Shown here: positions 24,742 to 34,764 of the stretch, one piece after another
How positions within the stretch are numbered: position 1 is the stretch's first letter
How the letters are laid out: every line of letters starts with the position of its first letter
Assembly: GCA_003577315.1 (NCBI GenBank)
Contig: QEVK01000023.1
Span: 1 to 59,854, forward strand
Direction: 5' to 3'
DNA length: 59,854 bases
DNA from: Hyphomicrobiales bacterium
GTDB taxonomy: Bacteria > Pseudomonadota > Alphaproteobacteria > Rhizobiales > Rhizobiaceae
The notes under the pieces: model-generated
What the model was told of the DNA's origin: nothing
Databases searched by the model: none
The model's input: the letters and a program-made list of their open reading frames with translations, nothing else
Translations under genes and position numbers: made by a program

Positions 24742-25833
24742 TCACCCCTCCTCCTCACCCTGCCCGCCCTTCGCGGCGAAGGCGGCGTGGAGCCCGGGCA
24801 GCCGCGCCGCGACATAGTCGGCGAAGCCGTCGCCGGCGCTGTCGGGAATGGTCAGGCGCGTGGCGCGCCCGGCCCGGGCGAGCTCGGCGATGGCGCGGCC
24901 GCCGGCGACGGAGATCCGCCGCGCGCCCTGCCCGCTTGCCGGTGTGCTGCGCCATCGGGCGGCGGCCTTCAGCCGGTCGAACAGCCGCTGGAAGCGGGCG
25001 TCGCTGTCGGCGGCGCGGAACGCCGCGGAGGCGATCTCGTCGTCGGCGTGGCCGCCGGTGTCGCGCGCCAGCAGCGCGCCCAGCTCCATCCAGCGCGGCC
25101 GCCCCGCCCGCGGCGCCGGGCCGATCGCGCGCACGATGTGCGGCGGCACCGCCTCGGCCACCTGCAACAGCCGCGTCATCTCCGACTTGTGAACGGCAAG
25201 TGCGGCCTGCACCGTGGCGCGGTCGAAGCCGTGGCCGGTCAGCGCGCGGGCGAAGAAGGCGCGCTCGATGAAGCTCAGGGCCCGGCGCTCGGCGTTCTCC
25301 TTGCCCTGGGCGAGCACGAGGGCGGCGTCGTCCAGCGTGCGCACCACGGCGCGCACCGGCCGGCCGAGCGCGCGCGCCGCCTGCACGCGGCGGTGGCCGT
25401 AGGCGATCTGGTAGCGGCCGGCCGCCGCCTTCGCCGCGTCGGCGTGCGGGCGCACCAGCACCGGCACCTGCTGGCCGTGCTCGGCGATGCTCGCCTTCAG
25501 CGCCTCGAAATCCGGGTCGTTCACGGCCCCCTCGCTCAGCCGGTCGACGAAGGGGGAGCGGTCGATCAGGCCGGGGTCGATCTCGATCACCCGCTCGCCG
25601 GCCGCCAGCGCCTCGCGCAGGCGGCGCGCGTCCTCGGCCTCCTGCGACAGCGCGCCGAGCGACAGGCCCATGGCCTTGACCGCGCCCGAGGCGGCGCGCC
25701 GGGGCGCGGCCGTCCCGGGCGGAGACGAGGGGCCGGGGGCAGGGGCGGAGGCAGGGGCGGCGGGGCCGGCATCGGCGTCGCCGAGCGGCTGGCCGCCCAG
25801 CAGCGACCGCAACCTGTCCTTGCGCGTGTTCAT
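24742..25833 (-). CDS. repB: Partition protein RepB (ParB family)
   Basis: 363-residue ParB-like DNA-binding partition protein. An N-terminal basic start (MNTRKDRLRSLLGG) is followed by a Pro/Ala-rich linker. The ParB/Srx nuclease-fold region has AYGHRRVQAARALG (about residues 145-158) and QGKENAERRALSFIERA, then a helix-turn-helix (FDRATVQAALAVHKSEMTRLLQVAEAVP). The start at 25833 has GGGAGG upstream. It should bind the parS palindromes at 25953-25968 and 27468-27483 and interact with RepA. Confidence 0.9.
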   Translation of the reverse strand: MNTRKDRLRSLLGGQPLGDADAGPAAPASAPAPGPSSPPGTAAPRRAASGAVKAMGLSLGALSQEAEDARRLREALAAGERVIEIDPGLIDRSPFVDRLSEGAVNDPDFEALKASIAEHGQQVPVLVRPHADAAKAAAGRYQIAYGHRRVQAARALGRPVRAVVRTLDDAALVLAQGKENAERRALSFIERAFFARALTGHGFDRATVQAALAVHKSEMTRLLQVAEAVPPHIVRAIGPAPRAGRPRWMELGALLARDTGGHADDEIASAAFRAADSDARFQRLFDRLKAAARWRSTPASGQGARRISVAGGRAIAELARAGRATRLTIPDSAGDGFADYVAARLPGLHAAFAAKGGQGEEEG

Positions 25834-25952
25834 GGCCGCCTCCCTGCCTGTCGATCCGCGCGGCATGATGCGCCGCGATTCGGGGGAGGTGGATAAAGTC
25901 CCGGCGCGGGCCGGCCGCGCGGCCGCGACGGGGGGTGAGCCGCCCGGCCCCG

Positions 25953-25968
25953 GTTGACAGGTGTCAAC
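25953..25968. promoter_or_regulatory. parS-like partition site between repA and repB
   Basis: GTTGACAGGTGTCAAC: 7-bp arms GTTGACA and TGTCAAC around GG. It fits the repABC parS consensus GTTNNNNGCNNNNAAC except for one central base. A position between repA and repB is common in the family. Confidence 0.72.
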
Positions 25969-25993
25969 GCCCGCCGCGCCGCGATCCGCGCCC

Positions 25994-27217
25994 TCACGGC
26001 TTCCTCCCCCAGGACTGCGCCATCAGCGCCTCTATCTCGGCGTTGACGGCGGTCAGCGCCTCGTAGGCGCGGTCGTAGGTGGCGCGGTTGAAGTTCTCGC
26101 GCCCGACCTCGTAGAGCGTCTGCTTGCTCAGGCCGGCATCGGAGATCGCGGTGGATTTCAGCATCGGCGCGGTCAGCACCCGGTCGCCGAACTGGGTGCG
26201 CAGGAAGCCGGCGATCTGGGTCTGCGGCCCGTCGTTCGGCTCGTAGCGGGTGATCAGGTAGCGCAGGAAATCGAAGTTGAGCGCGCCGCCGGCCTCGCGC
26301 ACCACCGACAGAAGGTCGGAGGTCATGAACAGGAACTGGCTCATCGAGGCGACGTCGAGCATCTGCGGATGCACGGTCACGATCACCGATGTCGCCGCGC
26401 ACAGCGCCGACAGCGTCAGGTAGCCGAGCTGCGGCGGGCAGTCGATGACGACGACGTCGTAGTGGGACTCGACCGAGGCGATGGCGCGCTGCACGCGGGC
26501 GAAGAACAGGTCGTCCGCGCCGCCCTGCGGCCGCCGGGCCAGGTGCTGCGGCGTGGTGTGCTCGAACTCCTGCAATTCGAGGTTGCCCGGCACCAGGTCG
26601 AGCCCGTCGAAATAGGTGGCGCGCACGATCGAGGCGAGCTCCACCCGCTCCTCGTCGTAGCGGATCGCGCCGTAGAGCGTGTCGTTGCCGGTCAGGTCCA
26701 GCTCCGGCTGGTAGCCGAACAGCGCCGACAGCGACGCCTGCGGGTCGAGGTCGACGGCGAGCGTGCGGTAGCCCTGCAAGGCCAGATACTGCGCCAGATG
26801 CGCCGCCGTCGTGGTCTTGCCCGAGCCGCCCTTGAAGTTGGTGATGGCGACGACCTGCAAATGCTCGCCCGGCTGCCGCCATTTCAGGTAGTGCCGCGCC
26901 TTGGCCCCGCCCTGGGCGGCCAGGTGGTGGCGCAGCGCGTTGACGTCGGCCAGCGAATAGAGCCGGCGCCCGCCCGAGCCGATCTCGGGGGAGGGACCCT
27001 CGCCGGAGATCGAGAGCTGCCTGAGATAGCCGTCGCTGACGCCGACCAGCCGCGCGGCCTCGCCGCTGGTGAAGGGGCGCAGCGTCTTTTGCGCGCTCGG
27101 CGGAAACAGCCTGCCGCGCAGCGCGGCGAGCTGCGCCGACAGCGCCTGCGCGTCGGCGGCGATCTGCCGGTCGGCCGGCTCGGCCCGGCTCATGGTCTGG
27201 TCGTCGATCGTCGTCAC
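25994..27217 (-). CDS. repA: Partition ATPase RepA (ParA family)
   Basis: 407-residue ParA-type ATPase and autorepressor of the repABC operon. An N-terminal winged helix ([22 protein letters not shown], about residues 50-71) precedes the deviant Walker [32 protein letters not shown] (Walker A' region) and [18 protein letters not shown] (Walker B region) follow. I chose the GTG at 27217, which has AGGA upstream; an ATG at 27193 lacks a ribosome site. First gene of the operon; 160 bp, including a parS-like site, separate it from repB. Confidence 0.92.
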   Translation of the reverse strand: MTTIDDQTMSRAEPADRQIAADAQALSAQLAALRGRLFPPSAQKTLRPFTSGEAARLVGVSDGYLRQLSISGEGPSPEIGSGGRRLYSLADVNALRHHLAAQGGAKARHYLKWRQPGEHLQVVAITNFKGGSGKTTTAAHLAQYLALQGYRTLAVDLDPQASLSALFGYQPELDLTGNDTLYGAIRYDEERVELASIVRATYFDGLDLVPGNLELQEFEHTTPQHLARRPQGGADDLFFARVQRAIASVESHYDVVVIDCPPQLGYLTLSALCAATSVIVTVHPQMLDVASMSQFLFMTSDLLSVVREAGGALNFDFLRYLITRYEPNDGPQTQIAGFLRTQFGDRVLTAPMLKSTAISDAGLSKQTLYEVGRENFNRATYDRAYEALTAVNAEIEALMAQSWGRKP

Positions 27218-27425
27218 CCGTAATCCTGCCTGCACCCGTGCGCGGAAGCCCGAAGCGGCCAAAGCCGGCGACGCCGCGCGCCGTCCGACTCACTCCTGCC
27301 CGGAAATTCTACGCAATTCCTCTCGAACTGACAGGGCCGACCGCAAGTAACGGAAAAACGCGCGATTGCCGGCCCGCGCCGTATATACGCTCGGCCACCC
27401 GGCGATTCCTGTCAAGCGAAAGAGG

Positions 27426-27441
27426 GTTAACGCGAATTAAC
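27426..27441. promoter_or_regulatory. Palindromic site GTT-N10-AAC upstream of repA
   Basis: GTTAACGCGAATTAAC, a GTT...AAC dyad with CG at its centre, extended by one more pair outside. It lies 27 bp from the consensus parS site and 209 bp upstream of the repA start. It may be a degenerate second parS or part of the RepA operator. Confidence 0.4.
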
Positions 27442-27467
27442 CCGTCTGCAACCGGCAGGCGGCGGAT

Positions 27468-27483
27468 GTTGACAGCTGGCAAC
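27468..27483. promoter_or_regulatory. parS partition site upstream of repA
   Basis: GTTGACAGCTGGCAAC fits the repABC parS consensus GTTNNNNGCNNNNAAC exactly. It lies in the 452-bp gap between repA and the divergent desulfhydrase gene, about 250 bp before repA. Confidence 0.82.
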
Positions 27484-27548
27484 CGGCCGGGGGGCGGCGC
27501 AAGCGCGGAACGGGGCGCGCGGCACGTGACCCGTTCCGCACGCGCCCC

Positions 27549-27600
27549 GGGAAGGGGGAGGGGAGGGGAGGGAGAGAAGATAAGGAAAGGGGGAAGGGGG
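27549..27600. other. Polypurine tract before the desulfhydrase gene
   Basis: 51 of 52 plus-strand bases are purines (one T at 27581), with repeated G4-G5 runs that could form a G-quadruplex or triplex. It lies 70 bp upstream of the start at 27670. No classical promoter is visible around it. Confidence 0.6.
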
Positions 27601-27669
27601 CGGCCATGGCGGCCGCGATGTGGTAGAAGCCGTGCAGGACGATCCCCGAATCGAAAGGCCGGCCCCGGC

Positions 27670-28860
27670 ATGAGCGCTGCGCACCACCGATCCGATGCGA
27701 GGAGCCCCGCGGCCGCCGGCCGTGCGGGACGGCCCGCGCTGTCGGCGCTTTCCGGCAAGGCGTGGGCGCGCGAGGCGGTGCGGCTGATCGAGGCCGAGGG
27801 GCGGCGCACCGCCGACACCCACCTGATCGCGCTGCCGGCGCCGATCTTTCCCGGCATCGACATCTACATGAAGGACGAGTCCGTCCATCCCACCGGCAGC
27901 CTCAAGCACCGGCTGGCCCGCTCGCTGATCCTCTACGGCATATGCAGCGGCGCCATCGGCAAGGACACCGTCCTGGTCGAGGCCTCGTCCGGCTCCACCG
28001 CCGTCTCCGAGGCCTACTACGCGCGCCTGCTGGGGCTTTCCTTCTACGCCGTGCTGCCGCGCAACACCAGCCGCAGCAAGATCGAGGCCATCCTCCAGCA
28101 TGGCGGCCGGTGCCATTTCGTCGACGAGCCCTCGGCCATCTACGAGGAGGCGGGGCGCTTCGCGGCGGAAAACAACGGCTACTATCTCGACCAGTTCACC
28201 TATGCCGAGCGCGTCACCGACTGGCGCGGCAACAACAACATCGCCGAATCGATCTTCGAGCAGATGTCGCTCGAGCACCATCGCGAGCCGCGCTGGATCG
28301 TCATGGCGCCCGGCACCGGCGGCACCTCGGCGACCATCGGCCGCTACATCGTCTATCGCGGCTTCGCCACCAGGCTGTGCGTGGCCGATCCCGAGCATTC
28401 GGCGTTCTTCGCCGGCTGGCGCGACGCCGACGCCGGCGCCGCCTGCCCGCGCGCCTCGCGCATCGAGGGGGTAGGGCGGCCGCGCGTCGAGCGCTCCTTC
28501 ATCCCCGGCGTGGTCGACGCCATGGTCAAGGTGCCGGACGCGGCCTCCGTCGCCGCCTGCCGGGTGCTGTCGCGGCTGCTTTGCCGGCGCGTCGGCGGCT
28601 CGACCGGCACCAATTTCGTCGGCGCGCTGTGGGCGGGCGCGCGCATGCGCGCCGCCGGCGAGGAAGGCTCCGTCGTCACCCTGATCTGCGATTCGGGCGA
28701 CCGCTACGCCGACACCTATTTCAACGACGCATGGCTGGCGGCGCAGGGAATCGACATCGCGCCCCACGCCGCCATGATCGAGCGGGCGCTCGAAACCGGC
28801 GAGGTGCCGGCAAAGCTGTTCCTCGACGAGGGCTTCAGGACGCAGCCGCACACGGCGTGA
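27670..28860 (+). CDS. PLP-dependent L-cysteine desulfhydrase, Cds1 type
   Basis: 396-residue fold-type II PLP enzyme of the cysteine-synthase family. [18 protein letters not shown] (about residues 74-91) carries the PLP lysine, [19 protein letters not shown] (114-132) the substrate loop, and [13 protein letters not shown] the phosphate-binding turn. The overall pattern matches, from memory, actinobacterial Cds1, which releases sulfide, ammonia and pyruvate from cysteine, rather than biosynthetic Cys[22 protein letters not shown] is highly characteristic. The disordered first 35 residues may indicate a later true start. Convergent with the dpp operon. Confidence 0.8.
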   Translation: MSAAHHRSDARSPAAAGRAGRPALSALSGKAWAREAVRLIEAEGRRTADTHLIALPAPIFPGIDIYMKDESVHPTGSLKHRLARSLILYGICSGAIGKDTVLVEASSGSTAVSEAYYARLLGLSFYAVLPRNTSRSKIEAILQHGGRCHFVDEPSAIYEEAGRFAAENNGYYLDQFTYAERVTDWRGNNNIAESIFEQMSLEHHREPRWIVMAPGTGGTSATIGRYIVYRGFATRLCVADPEHSAFFAGWRDADAGAACPRASRIEGVGRPRVERSFIPGVVDAMVKVPDAASVAACRVLSRLLCRRVGGSTGTNFVGALWAGARMRAAGEEGSVVTLICDSGDRYADTYFNDAWLAAQGIDIAPHAAMIERALETGEVPAKLFLDEGFRTQPHTA

Positions 28861-28944
28861 GCGGCGGCGAGGCGCCCGCCGGAAGGGCGGGGCCGGCGGC
28901 AGGGCAGGCCGGCAAAGAGGGCGGGCCGGCAAAAAAGACGGGGC

Positions 28945-29936
<992 letters not shown>

Positions 29937-29940
<4 letters not shown>

Positions 29941-30776
29941 GGCCGCGCCTCCCAGCCGCCGGCCGCGGCCACGGTCGGCAGCCGGCCGCCGACGGCGTTC
30001 TCCGGCAGCGCCGACAACAGCGCCCGCGTGTAGGGGTTCTGCGGGTTCTCGAACAGGGACAGCACGTCGGCGTCCTCCATCTTGCGGCCGCGATACTGCA
30101 CCACCACGCGGTCGGCGGTCTCGGCGACCACGCCCATGTCGTGGGTGATCAGCACCAGCGCCATGCCGTGCTCGAGCTGGAGCCGCAGAAGCAGGTCGAG
30201 GATCTGCTTCTGGATGGTGACGTCGAGCGCGGTGGTCGGCTCGTCGGCGATCAGGAGCTTCGGGGTGCAGGCGGTGGCGATGGCGATCATGACGCGCTGG
30301 CACTGGCCGCCCGACATCTGGTGGGGGAAGGAGGACAGCCGCTGCGCCGGCTCGGGGATGCCGACGGCGTCGAGCAGCTCGACGGCGCGGCGGCGGCGGC
30401 CGGCGGCGTCGAGGCCGGTGTGGCGCTTCAGCGTCTCCTCGATCTGGAAGCCGACGGTGAAGCAGGGGTTGAGGCTGGCGATGGGCTCCTGGAAGATCAT
30501 CGCCATGTCGCGGCCGGCCAGCCGCCGGCGCTGGCGCGGCGACAAGGACATCAGATCGCGGCCCTGAAACAGCATGGCGTCGGCGCTGACGGTGGCGGTG
30601 TCGGGCAAAAGCCCCATCACGGCGAGCATGGCCACCGACTTGCCGGAGCCGGATTCGCCGACCACGGCCAGCACCTCGCCGGAATCGACGGCGAGGTCGA
30701 GCCCCTGCACGGCGTGGAAGCGGCCGGCGGCGGTCTCGAAGGATACGGTGAGGTTGCGGATCTCGAGCAGCGCCAC
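29937..30776 (-). CDS. dppD: Dipeptide/oligopeptide ABC importer ATPase DppD type
   Basis: 279-residue ATPase with Walker A GESGSGKSV, AMIFQEPIASLNPCFTVGFQ, signature MSGGQCQRVMIAIATA, Walker B LLIADEPTTALDVTIQ and NPYTRALLSALPE near the end. It starts at GTG 30776, which has GGAG 8 bases upstream within the dppC end. It pairs with DppF to power uptake through DppBC. Confidence 0.88.
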
Positions 30777-30780
30777 GGTC

Positions 30781-31707
30781 TCAGCTCCGCTTCAGCTTCG
30801 GGTCGAGCGTGTCGCGCAGGCCGTCGCCGATCAGGTTGATGGACAGCACCGTGGCGAGGATCGCCAGGCCGGGCATGGTGACGACCCACCAGGCGCTGGA
30901 GATGAACTCGCGCGCCTCGGCCAGCATGGTGCCCCATTCGGGCGTGGGCGGCTGCGCGCCCATGCCGAGGAAGCCGAGCGCGGCGGCGTCGAGGATGGCG
31001 CTGGAGAAGGACAGCGTCGCCTGCACGATGAGCGGCCCGAGGCAGTTGGGCAGTATGGTGAAGAACATCAGCCGCAGGTGCCCGGCGCCGGCCACCGAGG
31101 CGGCGGTGACGTATTCGCGGCTCTTCTCCGCCAGCACGGCGCCGCGCGTCAGCCGCGCGAAATGCGGCTGGAGCACCAGCGCGATGGCGAGCATGGCGTT
31201 GAACAGGCCGGGGCCGAGGATGGCGACCAGCACCAGCGCCAGCAGCAGCGACGGGAAGGCGAGGATGATGTCCATCAGCCGCATGATGAGCGCGTCGGTG
31301 CGGCCGCCGACATAGCCGGCGACGAGGCCGACGATGATGCCGCTGGCGAGCGCGATCGTCACCACGACGAGGCCGATCAGCAGCGAGAAGCGGGCGCCGT
31401 GCATCATGCGCGACAGGATGTCGCGGCCGACGGCGTCGGTGCCGAACAGGAAGGCCTCGCGGCCGCCCGCGGTCCAGGCCGGCGGCACCAGCAGCGCGTC
31501 GCGATACTGCATGGCCGGGTCGTGCGGGGCGATCCAGGGCGCCAGCACCGCGATCGCCACCAGCGCCATGAACACGCCGAGGCCGACCACGGCGCCGCGG
31601 CTGCGGGTGAAGTAGTGCCAGTTCTCCAGCAGCGGCGGGACCGGCTGCGCGGCCGGGCCGGCGCCGGGCACCGGGTCGAGCGTCGGGTCGGGCGTCTGAA
31701 CCGTCAT
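30781..31707 (-). CDS. dppC: Dipeptide/oligopeptide ABC permease DppC type
   Basis: 308-residue membrane protein. A cytoplasmic Pro-rich start is followed by one helix, a periplasmic region with FGTDAVGRDILSRMMHGARFS (the DppC signature, about residues 88-108) and five further helices. The ATPase-contact EAA loop (YVTAASVAGAGHLRLMFFTIL) is near residue 195. The gene lies 24 bp after dppB and 4 bp before dppD. Confidence 0.88.
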   Translation of the reverse strand: MTVQTPDPTLDPVPGAGPAAQPVPPLLENWHYFTRSRGAVVGLGVFMALVAIAVLAPWIAPHDPAMQYRDALLVPPAWTAGGREAFLFGTDAVGRDILSRMMHGARFSLLIGLVVVTIALASGIIVGLVAGYVGGRTDALIMRLMDIILAFPSLLLALVLVAILGPGLFNAMLAIALVLQPHFARLTRGAVLAEKSREYVTAASVAGAGHLRLMFFTILPNCLGPLIVQATLSFSSAILDAAALGFLGMGAQPPTPEWGTMLAEAREFISSAWWVVTMPGLAILATVLSINLIGDGLRDTLDPKLKRS

Positions 31708-31731
31708 GGTCTGGTCCTCACGGCCTGGTCC

Positions 31732-32739
31732 TCACACATGCCGCACGCGCGGGTTGACGAGACCGTAGAGCAGGTCGACGGTCAGGTTGACGAGCATGAC
31801 CATGGCGGCGATGAGCAGCAGGCCGCCCTGCACCACCTGATAGTCGCGCCGCGAGATCGAATCGATCATCCACTTGCCGATGCCGGGCCAGGAGAAGATG
31901 GTCTCGGTGAGGATGGCGCCGCCCATCAGCACCGAGACCTGGAGGCCGATGGTGGTGACGACCGGGATCAGCGCGTTGCGCAGCGCGTGCAGCCCGATCA
32001 CCCGCGACGGCGACAGGCCCTTGGAGCGCGCCGTCATCATGTAGACCTCGCCCAGCACTTCCAGCATCGCCGAGCGCGTCTGGCGCGCGATGACGGCGAG
32101 CGGGATGGTGGCGAGCACGATCGTGGGCAGGACAAGGTGGTGGACGGCCGAGGCGAAGGCGCCGGGCCGGCCCGACAGCAGGCTGTCGACCAGCATGAAG
32201 CCGGTGACGCTGGGGAAATAGTGGGTGAGCGCGATGCGGCCCGACACCGGCGTCCAGCCGAGCGAGGTCGAGAACAGGATGATGAGCAACAGCGCCCACC
32301 AGAAGATCGGCATCGAATAGCCGACCAGCGCGGTGCCCATGGTCGCCTGGTCGATCCAGCTTCCGCGCTTCACCGCCGCCAGGATGCCGGCGGCGACGCC
32401 CAGCACCGTGGCGAGCACGATGGCGCACAGCGCCAGCTCCAGCGTCGCCGGGAAGCGGGCCATGAACTCCTCCAGCACCGGCCGCTTGGTCGAGAAGGAG
32501 TGGCCGAAATTGCCCTGGAGGAGCTGGCCGATATAGTCGACATACTGCCGCCACATCGGCTTGTCGAAGCCGAACTGCGCCATCAGCTCGGCGTGGCGCT
32601 CGGGCGAGACGCCGCGCTCGCCGGCCATGAGCAGGACCGGGTCGCCGGGCAGGATGCGGATGAACAGGAAGGCGATCAGGGTGATGCCGACGAAGGTCGG
32701 GACGACCAGCAGCAGGCGGCTTAGAGCGAAACGCAGCAT
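31732..32739 (-). CDS. dppB: Dipeptide/oligopeptide ABC permease DppB type
   Basis: 335-residue membrane protein beginning MLRFALSRLLLVVPTFVGIT, the usual DppB first helix. FVGITLIAFLFIRILPGDPV and, near residue 220, the EAA loop YMMTARSKGLSPSRVIGLHA are clear. GGAILTETIFSWPGIGKWM is the conserved DppB segment near the C-terminus. It follows dppA by 63 bp. Confidence 0.88.
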   Translation of the reverse strand: MLRFALSRLLLVVPTFVGITLIAFLFIRILPGDPVLLMAGERGVSPERHAELMAQFGFDKPMWRQYVDYIGQLLQGNFGHSFSTKRPVLEEFMARFPATLELALCAIVLATVLGVAAGILAAVKRGSWIDQATMGTALVGYSMPIFWWALLLIILFSTSLGWTPVSGRIALTHYFPSVTGFMLVDSLLSGRPGAFASAVHHLVLPTIVLATIPLAVIARQTRSAMLEVLGEVYMMTARSKGLSPSRVIGLHALRNALIPVVTTIGLQVSVLMGGAILTETIFSWPGIGKWMIDSISRRDYQVVQGGLLLIAAMVMLVNLTVDLLYGLVNPRVRHV

Positions 32740-32802
32740 CGCGACCCCACAGGCGACGGCGGGCGGGCCGGAACGGCCCGCCCGCCATCTATCATCGTTG
32801 CC

Positions 32803-34398
32803 TTATTCGGACTTGTCCACGCCGACGAAGCGGTGGATGCCGAGCGGGTCCTGCTTGAAGTTCTGGACCGAGTTGCGCATCGGCATGGTGACGATCGAAT
32901 GCGCGATCGTCGCCCACGGGGCCTCCTGCTTGAAGATCACCTGCGCCTCGTCGTAGAGCTTCTTGCGCTCCTCCTGGTCGAAGGTGGTCTTGGCCTTCTG
33001 GATCAGGTCCTCATAGGGCTGGTGGCACCACTGGGCGCGGTTGTTGGAGCCGACGCCGTCGCAGCCCAGGAGGACGGCGAGGAAGTTGTCGGGGTCGGCG
33101 TTGTCGCCGGTCCAGCCCAGCAGCACCGCGCCGTCGCGGTCGAGCGCCGAGGACTGGGCGAGGTACTCGCCCCATTCCATCGACACGATCTCGACCTCGA
33201 CGCCGATGGCGGCGAAGTCGGCCTGGATCAGTTCGGCCATGCGGCGGGCGTTGGGGTTGTAGGGCCGCTGCACGGGCATGGCCCAGACCTTCATCTTCAG
33301 GCCCGAGACGCCGGCGGCCTCGAGCTCGGCCCTGGCGGCGGCGGGATCGTAGGGATCGTCGACGAGCTGGTCGTTATAGCCCCACGAGGTCGGCGGGAGC
33401 GGCGCGACGGCCGCCTGGCCGGTGCCCTGGAACACGGCGTCGATGATGGCCTGCTTGTTGATCGCCTTGTTCAGCGCGCGGCGCACCTCGGGCTTGTCGA
33501 ACGGCGCCTGGCGGGTGTTGTAGGCCAGATAGCCGATGTTGAAGCCTTCCTGCTGCATCACCGTCAGGTCGGGGTTGGCCTTCATCCCCTCGATGTCGGC
33601 GGGGTTGGGGTAGGGGATGATGTCGCATTCGCCGGCGACGAGCTTCTGCTGGCGCACGCCCGGATCGACGGTGATGGCGAAGATCAGGTCGTCGATGGGC
33701 TGCTTGCCGTCCCAGTAGTCGGCGAAGGCCTGGTAGCGGATGACCGCGTCCTGCTGGTAGTCGACGAAGGTGAAGGCGCCGGTGCCGACGGGATGGGTGT
33801 TGAAGCGCTCGCGCGTGCCGGCGGCGTCGAGCTGGTCGGCATATTCCTTCGACACGATGGAGGCGAAGTCCATCGGGAAGGTGGCGAGGATGGTGGCGTC
33901 GGCGCGGGTGAGCACGAACTTCACCGTGTGGTCGTCGACGCGCACGATCTCCTTGATGGCGGTGGCCATGCCGGTGGAATCGAAATACTCCCAGGCGATG
34001 CCGGGCGCGTACTCGTACCACGGGCTCGACTTGTCGAGCTGGCGCATGAACGAGAAGATGACGTCGTCGGCGTTGAAGTCGCGGGTGGGGGTGAAATAGG
34101 GCGTGGTGTGGAACTTGACGCCCTGGCGCAGATGGAAGGTGATCTCCATCCCGTCGTCGGAGGTCTCCCAGCTCTCGGCGAGGCCGGGCACGGTCTCGGT
34201 GCTGCCGGGCGCGAACTCGATCAGCCGGTTGTAGATCGTCCGCGAGGAGGCGTCGAAGCTCGTGCCCGCGGTCCACGGCGCGGGGTCGAACCCTTCGGGC
34301 GAGCCCTCGCTGCAATAGACCAGCGTCTTGGCCTGGGCCGCCCCGGCCACGGCGAAGGTCATCGCCGTCGCGGTCAGCAGCGCTTTCATCAGTTTCAT
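32803..34398 (-). CDS. dppA: Peptide-type ABC substrate-binding protein DppA
   Basis: 531-residue periplasmic binding protein (family 5). The signal peptide MKLMKALLTATAMTFAVAGAAQA is followed by KTLVYCSEGSPEGFDPAPWT. ETVPGLAESWETSDDGMEITFHL and LNKAINKQAIIDAVFQGTGQ are family landmarks. Ligand is inferred from context: the divergent genes are a GntR regulator and an Xaa-Pro peptidase, and a full hydroxyproline pathway follows, so proline- or hydroxyproline-containing dipeptides are likely. The start at 34398 has AAGGAG upstream. First gene of dppABCDF. Confidence 0.88.
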   Translation of the reverse strand: MKLMKALLTATAMTFAVAGAAQAKTLVYCSEGSPEGFDPAPWTAGTSFDASSRTIYNRLIEFAPGSTETVPGLAESWETSDDGMEITFHLRQGVKFHTTPYFTPTRDFNADDVIFSFMRQLDKSSPWYEYAPGIAWEYFDSTGMATAIKEIVRVDDHTVKFVLTRADATILATFPMDFASIVSKEYADQLDAAGTRERFNTHPVGTGAFTFVDYQQDAVIRYQAFADYWDGKQPIDDLIFAITVDPGVRQQKLVAGECDIIPYPNPADIEGMKANPDLTVMQQEGFNIGYLAYNTRQAPFDKPEVRRALNKAINKQAIIDAVFQGTGQAAVAPLPPTSWGYNDQLVDDPYDPAAARAELEAAGVSGLKMKVWAMPVQRPYNPNARRMAELIQADFAAIGVEVEIVSMEWGEYLAQSSALDRDGAVLLGWTGDNADPDNFLAVLLGCDGVGSNNRAQWCHQPYEDLIQKAKTTFDQEERKKLYDEAQVIFKQEAPWATIAHSIVTMPMRNSVQNFKQDPLGIHRFVGVDKSE

Positions 34399-34582
34399 TG
34401 TCGTTCTCCTTCCTCAGCTCCCCTCGGCCGGGCGCCGTGCCTGGTCCCGGTGCCGATGGCGGCGCTCCCTGTTCTCGTCTCCGGCGCATGGCGGCCGGCG
34501 CACGGCGCGCCATGACGCGGCCCGCGCCCGTCCCTCCCGCGGGAAGGATGGGCGGGGCTGCTCCGGCACTTGAAGCTAGACG

Positions 34583-34598
34583 ATAATGCAAGCATTAT
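34583..34598. promoter_or_regulatory. GntR operator candidate between dppA and gntR
   Basis: ATAATGC-AA-GCATTAT, perfect 7-bp arms in the 366-bp divergent gap between dppA and the GntR gene. A further ATGCAA follows at 34596-34601. Its minus-strand reading contains CTTGCATTATCG, also found at 19889-19900, and AATCTTGCAT-like half-sites recur at 38329-38357. Confidence 0.6.
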
Positions 34599-34764
34599 GC
34601 AATGGCGATTTTCGTTGCATGACGTTCCGTCACCGCCGTCGCGGCGCGGAAGCGGGCCCGGCCGCGGCCGGCTGATGGCCCAAGGGTGTGGACAGCGAAC
34701 GGGAGAGGATCGGGCCGAGGCGATGGAAACGGGCATGGGCCGGACGGGCACTGAAGGGACGGGC

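Noticed and set aside
28889..28930. Three GGCCGGC palindromes between the desulfhydrase and dppF stops
   Set aside because: Common short words in a very GC-rich gap; no consistent hairpin with a U tract.
30574..32724. Very long open frame (over 700 codons) on the plus strand
   Set aside because: It lies antisense to the dppBCD genes and has Arg/His/Gln/Glu-rich shadow composition with no domain; high GC produces such frames.
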